From an uncultured Clostridia bacterium (lineage in GTDB: Bacteria; Bacillota; Clostridia; Peptostreptococcales; Anaerovoracaceae): a stretch of 5,189 nt of DNA. Location: positions 1 through 5,189 of the forward strand of contig CAKQOW010000088.1 in the NCBI GenBank assembly GCA_934256595.1, given 5' to 3'. How positions within the stretch are numbered: the first letter of the stretch is position 1; each line of letters opens with the position of its first letter. Under the pieces are notes generated by a model that saw only the letters and a program-made list of their open reading frames with translations, was not told the DNA's origin and made no database searches. Shown here piece by piece: positions 1-5,189 of this stretch. Position numbers and translations under genes: made by a program.

Positions 1-1603
1 ATATCTGTCTGTCCTTTACATATACGGTTTCACCGCCGCTTAATATGGTGCCCGCTTTTTTGCCTGAAATGCTGTAGCTGTCATCTGCTTTAAATTCCAC
101 GCTGCCCTTTTCAAGCCTGATGAATTCCGCAGAAAGTGTCACATCTGATGTAACCGTATAGTAGTCTGCATATACAGGTTTGCCGCCTGCAGTGTAAGTA
201 TCAATCGTGTATCCGCCGTCAGCCTTATTGGAAAGGTGTACCACACTGCCGTAAGGCACCTCACCCGAAATGCTTCCGGTAATTGTGCCGCCCTGCGCCT
301 GATTTACAGTTACCTTGCAGGTTTTGGCCACATCATAGGAGCTGCTTTCAAAGAACAGCACCGGATATCCGTTGTTTATCTTGCCTGTGTCTGCCGCAAA
401 TGCGCTGCCGCAGATATTAAGAGCGTTGTAAAGATCTGCGCCTTTCATCTGAGCTGCTGTCATTGACTTTACATCTACACTGATTGAAGTTGAAACTCCC
501 TTGTAGTAGCCCTCTGAGTCAGGGTCATTGTCGCAGCCCTCTAAATAGTAGCAGTTTGCAACTGTGTATGAACCGTCATCGTGACCGCCTATGCCTCTGC
601 CGTACTTGGCGTTTTCAACATTTATTGTTCCTGTATTGTAGCAGTTGTATATATCCATACCTGCGTTTTCACCGATTATACCGCCCGATGATGTAGGGTA
701 TGAACCCGTTATATTTCCTGTATTGTAGCAGTTTACTATCTTGCCCACATAGCCTCTGCCTACGATGCCCGCTCTGCCTCTTGAGTCTGTACTTCTTACA
801 TCTGCGTGGTTGCCGCAGTTCTCTATAATTGCGCCGCCCTCAAGGTCGCCCACGTTTCCGACAATACCGCCGACCATTCTTCTGCCGTATACATATCCGC
901 TGAGAGTCAGGTTCTTAACTCCCGGCTGGAAACCCTCAGGTTTTTTGCTCGGATTTTTGTCATAGTCCTCTGCTATATATCCCACAAGACCTATTGCCAT
1001 TGAGTTTCCGAAGTCCTTGTCTGTATATCTGTTGCAGTAAAGATTCTCTATCTTGTGTCCGCCGCCGTCTAAAACGCCGTTAAAGAACGACTCTATGGTC
1101 TGTACGTTTTTGGTTTCACCTTTCTGATAGGATCTTGTATCCATAGGGAATTTGCCGCCTATAGGGGTCCAGTTAGGTCCCGACCATTTGCCGTTTTTGT
1201 ATACGCCGCCCATATCAAGATCTGCCGTGATATGTATGGTCTTGCCCATAAAATCATATTCACTGGTACCGATATATACGGTGTCTGACTGGTTGCCGCC
1301 CTGCGCTCCCGTAAGGGAGAAGTTGTCAACCTTAGTGCATTTAATGAGCTTTTTGTTGCCTATAATCTTTTTGCAGTCCTGTGAGACCTTGCCGTTTACC
1401 ATGGCCGCAAGTCCCGCAAGCTCTGCCGGTGTTGAGATATAGTAGTCTGAAGCAGCTTTACCTCCCTGCTCCTCATACCATGTCAGATCAACGCTGCCGT
1501 CCCATTTGCCGCTGTCTGCATATACCGCAGCCTGCGGCACACATATCATCTGCAGCACCAGAGCTGTACAAAGCAGCAGCGAAAACAGTTTCTTTCTGAA
1601 CAT
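1..1603 (-). CDS. Exported GLUG-repeat surface protein, partial (C-terminus beyond left edge)
   Basis: This frame is open without a stop from the ATG at 1603 to the window edge, giving at least 534 codons; the 3' end is missing. A GGAGG site sits 5 nt upstream of the ATG. Residues 1-29 form a signal peptide (MFRKK, a hydrophobic core, then AVYA before Asp30). Residues 34-72 carry the WDGSVD...WY and STPAELAGLAAMVNG segments typical of Firmicute GLUG proteins. They are followed by ITADLDMGG (126-133 region), WTPIGG (near 147-151) and LDGGGHKIENLY (178-189). GLUG-type repeats occupy about 230-352 (VGGIVGNVGD, AGIVGRGYVG, GGIIGENAGM), each ending in an Asn-Cys pair. Residues 429-494 look like a glycine- and aromatic-rich bacterial repeat beta domain (GGTITGSISGEVPYGS), and the start of a further beta segment follows. 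GLUG proteins are usually adhesins or surface-layer-like proteins of poorly known ligand. As the last visible gene of a motor operon it may be the extracellular partner; that is inference. A C-terminal wall or membrane anchor would lie outside the window. Confidence 0.88.
   Translation of the reverse strand, partial: MFRKKLFSLLLCTALVLQMICVPQAAVYADSGKWDGSVDLTWYEEQGGKAASDYYISTPAELAGLAAMVNGKVSQDCKKIIGNKKLIKCTKVDNFSLTGAQGGNQSDTVYIGTSEYDFMGKTIHITADLDMGGVYKNGKWSGPNWTPIGGKFPMDTRSYQKGETKNVQTIESFFNGVLDGGGHKIENLYCNRYTDKDFGNSMAIGLVGYIAEDYDKNPSKKPEGFQPGVKNLTLSGYVYGRRMVGGIVGNVGDLEGGAIIENCGNHADVRSTDSRGRAGIVGRGYVGKIVNCYNTGNITGSYPTSSGGIIGENAGMDIYNCYNTGTINVENAKYGRGIGGHDDGSYTVANCYYLEGCDNDPDSEGYYKGVSTSISVDVKSMTAAQMKGADLYNALNICGSAFAADTGKINNGYPVLFFESSSYDVAKTCKVTVNQAQGGTITGSISGEVPYGSVVHLSNKADGGYTIDTYTAGGKPVYADYYTVTSDVTLSAEFIRLEKGSVEFKADDSYSISGKKAGTILSGGETVYVKDRQI
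630..733 (-). repeat. GLUG repeat copies with an identical 17-nt block
   Basis: The block CCTGTATTGTAGCAGTT (plus strand) occurs at 630-646 and again at 717-733, 87 nt or 29 codons apart. It encodes the Asn-Cys-Tyr-Asn-Thr-Gly end of two successive GLUG-type units, pointing to duplication of a 29-residue unit inside the surface protein gene. Confidence 0.8.
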
Positions 1604-1608
1604 AAAAA

Positions 1609-1613
1609 CCTCC
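1609..1613 (-). promoter_or_regulatory. Ribosome binding site of the GLUG protein gene
   Basis: GGAGG on the minus strand, 5 nt (TTTTT) before the ATG at 1603. Its first base is the last base of the preceding gene's TAG stop (1615-1613), so termination and re-initiation are likely coupled. It fixes the start of a gene that has no stop in the window. Confidence 0.85.
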
Positions 1614-1978
1614 TACTCCTCATTCTTTATAACGTAATACTTGCCGGTTTCGGCATCATAGTACACTTCACCCAGTTTGTTCATACCTCCGCCGTTCATA
1701 TCCTCCGGCTGCTCTTTTTCCTCTATATCGCTTTCATCAAATTCAACAGCGTCATCTTTGTTTATCTGCTCGCCCTGCGCTTCAAGCGTCATTCCGTTTT
1801 CTGAGGAGGCATCCCCTCCGGTTGTCGATACGTCTACGTTCCAGTGTATGATAAGAGCCAGCATTATGCCTACTGCCAGTATCAGCATTACATCGGACAT
1901 ATTTCCGGCATAGTTTAAAGGATTTATGTCGCTGTCGTCTGCAAAGCGGTTTTTGCGTCTTCTGTCTTTTCTAATCAT
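1613..1978 (-). CDS. DUF2149 family protein, ExbD-like stator component
   Basis: A 121-residue protein of the DUF2149 type. A basic N-terminus (MIRKDRRRKNRF) is followed by DINPLNYAGNMSDVMLIL leading into one membrane helix at about 29-46. The segment SDVMLIL closely matches the IDVMLVLL segment of ExbD/TolR, so Asp29 corresponds to the proton-relay aspartate of ExbD (Asp25 in E. coli). After the helix come a flexible acidic linker (about 50-95, rich in Asp and Glu) and a short C-terminal segment GEVYYDAETGKYYVI, presumably on the outer face of the membrane. Unlike ExbD it has no room for the usual periplasmic domain. I chose the ATG at 1978, which overlaps the ExbB-like gene's stop by 8 nt (ATGATTAG) and has GGAG 10 nt upstream. 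A TTG at 2002 would add 8 residues but has no better site. As I recall, DUF2149 proteins also pair with MotA/TolQ/ExbB channels in methanogens, near CobN-like chelatase genes. Its pairing with the gene upstream fits a two-subunit proton channel. Confidence 0.85.
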   Translation of the reverse strand: MIRKDRRRKNRFADDSDINPLNYAGNMSDVMLILAVGIMLALIIHWNVDVSTTGGDASSENGMTLEAQGEQINKDDAVEFDESDIEEKEQPEDMNGGGMNKLGEVYYDAETGKYYVIKNEE

Positions 1979-2597
1979 CGCTGTTTTTCTCCATTTCCAC
2001 AACGCAGTCCATTACTGTTTCAAGGACTGACATATAGTTGTTGTACCAGCCTCTCCTGATGGTGGATATCACGATTGCTATAGCCGCAACGATAAGTCCT
2101 GCGATTGTAGTATCAAAAGCTGTCATAAGGGACTGCGACAAAGTCATGGTGTCGCCCTGCCCCAGCGCTATTATTCCGGGACCGAGAGGTATCAGCGTAC
2201 CAAGAAGTCCGAACATTGGCCCAAGCTTTGATAAAAGGTCTGTTGGCTTGAGTTTGGCGTCATATCTTTCCTGCTCTCTCTCAAGCAGGTTTGCCGCAAG
2301 GGACTCCAGCATCAGATCGTTAAAGTCGCTGTGTTTTGTTATCTCTATCAGGGCTTCCTTCTGGGTTTTGAGAAGTCCGCTTGTCTCGATTATTTCTTCA
2401 ATGGGCTGCTCCCCCGCTCTGATATCGTCAAGAAGTTTTGGAAGCTGCACCTGCATATGCTTGTGCTCGTTCATATACTCTGAAATTATCCAGCCTATTG
2501 CAACCAGAATTGCCGCAATAAACAGTATCAGTATGATTACTACAGGTATCTGCAGCACACTTATCATCGAATGTAATACTTTGCCTAAGATCGTCAT
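1971..2597 (-). CDS. MotA/TolQ/ExbB proton channel family protein
   Basis: A 208-residue inner-membrane channel subunit of the ExbB/TolQ type. Helix 1 spans about 16-38. A cytoplasmic stretch of about 80 residues (40-120) is rich in charged helices, including a LLEREQERYDAKLKP segment. The family signature lies in helix 2, about 122-146 (GPMFGLLGTLIPLGP), with Thr134 at the place of the conserved GLLGTV threonine of ExbB. Helix 3, about 157-181, contains AFDTTIAGLIVAAIA, matching the ALxTTAxGLxVA motif that lines the ion path. In known systems five such subunits surround two ExbD/MotB-type helices and convert proton or sodium flow into movement. The start is an ATG at 2597 with AGGTGA 5 nt upstream. 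The gene begins 9 nt after the previous stop and overlaps the DUF2149 gene, as expected for partners made in proportion. Length and three-helix layout are normal for the TolQ/ExbB branch. What it drives is not evident from the protein itself. Confidence 0.92.
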   Translation of the reverse strand: MTILGKVLHSMISVLQIPVVIILILFIAAILVAIGWIISEYMNEHKHMQVQLPKLLDDIRAGEQPIEEIIETSGLLKTQKEALIEITKHSDFNDLMLESLAANLLEREQERYDAKLKPTDLLSKLGPMFGLLGTLIPLGPGIIALGQGDTMTLSQSLMTAFDTTIAGLIVAAIAIVISTIRRGWYNNYMSVLETVMDCVVEMEKNSDD

Positions 2598-2603
2598 TTA
2601 TTT

Positions 2604-2608
2604 CACCT
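2604..2608 (-). promoter_or_regulatory. Ribosome binding site of the ExbB-like gene
   Basis: AGGTG (AGGTGA if extended by one base) ahead of the ATG at 2597. It overlaps the TAG stop (2609-2607) of the preceding gene, which suggests coupled translation. Confidence 0.65.
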
Positions 2609-3947
2609 ATCTCTTCCTTATAAATTCCACGTAACCTGCCGCCGCTCCGGCCGCCATAAGTCCGGCTGCGCCCACTGCGATAAACGGCATCAGTCCAAGC
2701 TCCTGCTTGTTTTCATTTACTTCAACCTGGTCATACTGTGACTCGTCAACCTGGGCCAGAAGCCTTGCTATATCATCATTTAAAACATAGGCTTTGAGTC
2801 CGCCGCCGTTTTCGTCACCTTTGTTTTTATCACTTCCCGCATTGCCGGAACCGTTTTCGGCAGCATCTCCTCCGCTTCCCGAGCCTGACGCATCGCCGTT
2901 TCCGTCACCGGTGCCGCCGCCCTCTCCCATAGCTACGATACCGCCCTCAACGGAAAGTCCCAGATAGGAGCCGGTCAGAAATGCCTCCCCCGCTTTGAGA
3001 GTTTCGTAATCTATGGTTACTGTGATTGCATCGTTGTACTGGTTTGCAGCCTGCATTGAAATGTTCTTTATCTTCAGGATGGACTCATCGCTTGAGCTCC
3101 ATTTGAGCTTGTCTATGAGTTCCTGTATCATAGCCGCATCACCTGTGGATACGTTAAAGGTTACTGTATGTGCGCCCACTTTCTGTGAAAGCTCAACCTT
3201 TTCCTGCTTTACCTTGGGAACTCCCTTGAGAGCTATATACATAGTGTGCACGTATTTTGCAGTCTGGTTTGTCCGTGACTCCTGCGGGCTTGTCTGTCCG
3301 AAAAGCAGTCTGAAACGGTTGCCGGTTCCCATTGAAGTATAGTTGGGTCCGGTGTTTTCGGTGCCTGCATCGTAGGTCGCCCAGCTATCCTCAAGCGCCA
3401 GCATTGGCTTTACCACTTTTTTGTCGTTCCACGCCCTGCTGTCAAGAAGAACATCCTCCATTTTTTCTTTGGTTTCATCTTTCCAGACAGGCGTCAGATA
3501 GCCTGCAAGATTGTTGAAGTAGTATCTTTCGGTTCTGAACAGTTCGCTTGATGTAAACGATGTGAAATACCCTATGTCCTTGTCAGCCGTATAGAAAGAT
3601 ATGCTCTGTATATCTCTAAGAGACACTCCCGCATATTCTATAAGGTCCTCGATGTAAAAGCCTCTCGCCGAGTCTATTACGGTGCCGAAGCGGTGGTCTG
3701 CGCCCTCTCTGTAGAAAGAATAGGCCACCTCGTGAGTCGTCATGGCTCCGCCCACATTGTCATCAAGCTCTGTCCAGTGATAGGTGGCTTTTTCCACATA
3801 GTCGCTCTGTTCTATCCCCCAGTAGCCCACCTTGATGGTTATTGTATCGGTAACGGTACCCGCTCCGTAGCAGGTAAGCGTTGCCGCAGGCAGAAGCATA
3901 AGACAGAGCACTATCACCGACAGTTGTCTTTTTAATCTTCTAATCAA
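2607..3947 (-). CDS. Secreted, C-terminally membrane-anchored surface protein of unknown function
   Basis: A 446-residue exported protein. Residues 1-28 form a signal peptide (MIRRLKRQ then a leucine/valine core). Residues about 36-240 form a folded domain containing GFYIEDLIEYAGVSL, ISFYTADKDIGYF, ERYYFNNL, KPMLALEDSW and RFRLLFGQTSPQESRTNQ. This pattern recalls a domain common in clostridial surface proteins and distantly the sulfite-oxidase-type molybdopterin-binding fold; I see no clear cofactor cysteine, so enzyme activity should not be assumed. Residues about 245-335 look like a second beta domain. Residues 341-383 are a Gly/Ser/Asp/Asn linker. Residues 419-440 are a membrane helix ending in the basic tail RKR, which would place the main domains outside the cell; there is no LPXTG motif. 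The start is TTG at 3947, with GGAGGG 4 nt upstream, and it overlaps the previous stop as TTGA. Its place between the binding protein and the motor genes suggests a tethered receptor or force-transmitting partner; that role is inferred. Confidence 0.85.
   Translation of the reverse strand: MIRRLKRQLSVIVLCLMLLPAATLTCYGAGTVTDTITIKVGYWGIEQSDYVEKATYHWTELDDNVGGAMTTHEVAYSFYREGADHRFGTVIDSARGFYIEDLIEYAGVSLRDIQSISFYTADKDIGYFTSFTSSELFRTERYYFNNLAGYLTPVWKDETKEKMEDVLLDSRAWNDKKVVKPMLALEDSWATYDAGTENTGPNYTSMGTGNRFRLLFGQTSPQESRTNQTAKYVHTMYIALKGVPKVKQEKVELSQKVGAHTVTFNVSTGDAAMIQELIDKLKWSSSDESILKIKNISMQAANQYNDAITVTIDYETLKAGEAFLTGSYLGLSVEGGIVAMGEGGGTGDGNGDASGSGSGGDAAENGSGNAGSDKNKGDENGGGLKAYVLNDDIARLLAQVDESQYDQVEVNENKQELGLMPFIAVGAAGLMAAGAAAGYVEFIRKR
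3944..3947 (-). other. TTGA start/stop overlap coupling two genes
   Basis: The TTG start of the anchored surface protein (3947-3945) and the TGA stop of the binding protein (3946-3944) share bases. This is the TTG version of the common ATGA arrangement and implies translational coupling between the two surface components. Confidence 0.8.
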
Positions 3948-5041
3948 AATTCCCTCCGCTGTTTCAATGTTGAATTCGCAAGCATTTCCTTAGCCTCTTC
4001 ATCTGTAAGCTCATAGTTCCAGAAAAGAGAATAGAATTCCTTTGCTTTTTCAATCATATCGTAATCATATATATCCGGATATACCAGATTGCCCAGCCAC
4101 CAGATACCTATAACTCTGTTTATTGACGGCGGTCCGCTGAGCCAGCAGTAAGGCAGATTCGGAATTTCATAACAGCTGCCGGATTTGACAGCGTTAAGTC
4201 CCGACCAGCCGCTGGATTTTTTCTCAAGATCATTGTACGGTCCGCCTGTAGTCAGAACTATAACGTCAGGGTCTGCCATATACAGCTCCTCCATATTTAC
4301 AAGAGTGCCGCCGCCGCTGTTTGTTATCTCATCTTCGGGCACCTGTATCGCATTTACGGCTCCGATTACATCTATAACGTCTGACTGTATCGAGCCGGAG
4401 GCGTTGGCGTTAAGTCCCGCCGAGCCTGTGCCGTAATATACGGACAGTTTTTTGCTGTCCGGTATCAGCGCGGCGTTTGCTCTTGCCTCGCGGGCCGTAT
4501 CTTCAACATATGCCGCAAGGGTTTCTCCCGCTTCCTCCTTGCCCAGTATTTTGCCTAAGGTTCTGTAGGCCTGCGGGAAGGTGTCAAGTGTTGCCTCAAC
4601 AAACACCGTAGGAATACCCGTCTGCTTTTGTATTGTGTTCATATCGTGCTTGTGGGTTTCTTTTTTGTCCCCTATATCAATTATTATCTGCGGGTCTGCC
4701 GCAATCAGCGCTTCCATATTCAGATTGGCCTTGCTGCCGTAAAACTGTCCAAAGGTGGGAAGTGTCCACATATCCTCGGGATAATATTTCATCTGCTCCT
4801 TTGACGGCGTGCTTGAAAGACCTATTAGTTTCTCCGGCGCAATTGTCATAAGCACCATCTCCGAAGTAGATCCCGACGGTGCGACTCTGTCTATATCAGC
4901 AGGTATTTCAACATCTCTGCCGCAGGAATCTGTTATGACCCATGTTTCACCGTCGCCTGCATTTGTACTGCCTCCGCAGCCTGTAAATACGCACACTGTC
5001 ACTGCCAGTAATATAATAAGTCCAAATAATTTTCTGTTCAC
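3944..5041 (-). CDS. ABC transporter substrate-binding lipoprotein (Fe-siderophore/heme/cobalamin class)
   Basis: A 365-residue solute-binding protein of the periplasmic-binding-protein 2 (FecB/BtuF-like) fold. Residues 1-21 are a lipoprotein signal peptide ending FTG before Cys22; phenylalanine at the -3 place is a less usual lipobox residue. The N-terminal lobe starts ITDSCGRDVEIP (36-47) with DRVAPSGSTSEMVL (51-64), followed by the family patterns NMEALIAADPQIIID (108-122) and TGIPTVFVEA (141-150). A long helix joins the lobes (about 153-193). The second lobe has NMEELYMADPDVIVLTTGG (249-267), then GSCYEIPNLPYCWLSGPPS (288-306) and RVIGIWWLGNLVYP (309-322). Such proteins hand metal chelates to an ABC permease. 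The exact ligand cannot be read from the sequence. I chose the GTG at 5041, which has GGAGGAG 5 nt upstream and leads directly into the MNRKL lipoprotein signal; the longer frame from a TTG at 5122 has no such site. The gene is first in the operon. No permease or ATPase gene is adjacent within the window. Confidence 0.92.
   Translation of the reverse strand: MNRKLFGLIILLAVTVCVFTGCGGSTNAGDGETWVITDSCGRDVEIPADIDRVAPSGSTSEMVLMTIAPEKLIGLSSTPSKEQMKYYPEDMWTLPTFGQFYGSKANLNMEALIAADPQIIIDIGDKKETHKHDMNTIQKQTGIPTVFVEATLDTFPQAYRTLGKILGKEEAGETLAAYVEDTAREARANAALIPDSKKLSVYYGTGSAGLNANASGSIQSDVIDVIGAVNAIQVPEDEITNSGGGTLVNMEELYMADPDVIVLTTGGPYNDLEKKSSGWSGLNAVKSGSCYEIPNLPYCWLSGPPSINRVIGIWWLGNLVYPDIYDYDMIEKAKEFYSLFWNYELTDEEAKEMLANSTLKQRREF
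3952..3957 (-). promoter_or_regulatory. Ribosome binding site deciding the TTG start at 3947
   Basis: GGAGGG lies inside the 3' end of the binding-protein gene, 4 nt (AATT) before the TTG at 3947. It supports this non-ATG start; the signal peptide begins directly at this codon with the basic run IRRLKR. Confidence 0.8.
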
Positions 5042-5046
5042 TTCTT

Positions 5047-5053
5047 CTCCTCC
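5047..5053 (-). promoter_or_regulatory. Ribosome binding site deciding the GTG start at 5041
   Basis: GGAGGAG followed by a 5-nt spacer (AAGAA) and GTG at 5041-5039. This is the strongest site in the leader and moves the start 27 codons downstream of the longest open frame. Confidence 0.88.
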
Positions 5054-5118
5054 AAAAATCCGTTTTTTCACAATTTCAGCCTTATGTATCTTAAAACCTT
5101 TTGCTCTGTGTTTGCACA

Positions 5119-5145
5119 ACAATATAATCAGTCAACCTATATTGT
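5119..5145. promoter_or_regulatory. Inverted repeat, candidate operator
   Basis: A perfect 8-bp inverted repeat, ACAATATA, an 11-nt spacer, then TATATTGT. It overlaps the candidate -10 element and the likely transcription start of the operon, where a repressor would act. It does not match a Fur or DtxR box that I can recognise. AT-rich dyads also arise by chance, so confidence is low to moderate. Confidence 0.35.
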
Positions 5146-5149
5146 ATCA
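5141..5149 (-). promoter_or_regulatory. Candidate extended -10 promoter element of the operon
   Basis: On the minus strand the sequence reads TGATACAAT, an extended -10 (TG, one base, TACAAT) with five of six bases of TATAAT. The region 17-18 nt upstream (CACTTT or ACACTT) is a poor -35, which extended -10 promoters tolerate. A nearby TTGACT (5135-5130) has no matching -10 at the right distance. A start near 5135 would give a leader of about 90 nt. Confidence 0.35.
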
Positions 5150-5161
5150 TCTGTATCTGCA

Positions 5162-5189
5162 AAAAAGTGTTGGCAGAACAACACTTTTT
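5162..5189. terminator. Hairpin with T-tracts, likely terminator of the upstream neighbour
   Basis: An 11-bp perfect stem (AAAAAGTGTTG pairing with CAACACTTTTT) with a 6-nt loop GCAGAA. Read on the minus strand the stem ends in a run of T, and the same holds on the plus strand, so it could stop transcription from either side. It lies just upstream of the operon promoter candidate and probably insulates the operon from whatever lies to the right. The stem is AT-heavy (4 G-C pairs) and touches the window edge. Confidence 0.55.

Noticed and set aside
341..514. Possible CRISPR or tandem DNA repeat in the glycine-rich coding stretches
   Set aside because: No regular direct repeats with spacers were found; the similarity comes from protein repeats and Gly-rich codons.
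236..1599. Several plus-strand open frames of 65-96 codons
   Set aside because: They are antisense to the continuous GLUG protein frame, which translates without a stop and carries clear motifs; the plus-strand products are low in sense and rich in Pro, Ser and Cys.
1979..2002. Eight-residue N-terminal extension of the DUF2149 protein from a TTG at 2002
   Set aside because: The ATG at 1978 gives the typical short overlap with the ExbB-like stop and has its own GGAG site.
2038..2634. 198-codon plus-strand open frame opposite the ExbB-like gene
   Set aside because: It lies wholly antisense to a gene with clear family motifs and has no convincing ribosome binding site or protein pattern.
5042..5122. 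Extended N-terminus of the binding protein from a TTG at 5122
   Set aside because: It has no ribosome binding site and would put 27 charged residues before the lipoprotein signal; the GTG at 5041 has a strong site.
5101..5128. Plus-strand promoter with TATAAT at 5123-5128 and TTGCTC at 5101-5106
   Set aside because: The -35 is weak and the spacing is 16 nt; transcription would meet the hairpin at 5162-5189 at once, and there is no gene in view to serve.

Overview
The window carries one tightly packed minus-strand operon of five genes, read from right to left, with its 5' leader at the right edge. The last gene runs off the left edge. No plus-strand gene is credible. The lipoprotein-type binding protein, the GLUG-repeat surface protein, strong GGAGG ribosome binding sites, GTG and TTG starts and moderate GC suggest an anaerobic Firmicute, most likely a gut-type Clostridia member. 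This is an inference from protein style; no rRNA or other marker gene is present.

Layout in transcription order: (1) 5189-5042, a hairpin that looks like a terminator, then a leader with a candidate promoter and an 8-bp inverted repeat; (2) 5041-3944, a lipoprotein substrate-binding protein of the iron-siderophore/heme/cobalamin ABC class; (3) 3947-2607, a secreted protein held in the membrane by a C-terminal helix, sharing a 4-nt TTGA overlap with gene 2; (4) 2597-1971, a MotA/TolQ/ExbB-family proton channel; (5) 1978-1613, a short DUF2149 protein that looks like a minimal ExbD, overlapping gene 4 by 8 nt; (6) 1603 to beyond base 1, a large exported GLUG-repeat protein followed by a bacterial-repeat-type beta domain, cut by the window edge.

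The interesting point is the combination. An ExbB/ExbD-like ion-driven motor normally serves TonB and outer-membrane receptors. Here it is co-transcribed with a solute-binding lipoprotein and two cell-surface proteins, with no TonB and no outer-membrane receptor in view. A reasonable hypothesis is a TonB-like energised surface system for capturing or moving a metal chelate (heme, corrinoid or siderophore) across a Gram-positive-type envelope, with the membrane-tethered protein or the GLUG protein as the mechanical or binding partner. The co-transcription and motifs are visible in the sequence; the substrate and mechanism are inferred. No ABC permease or ATPase lies in the window.
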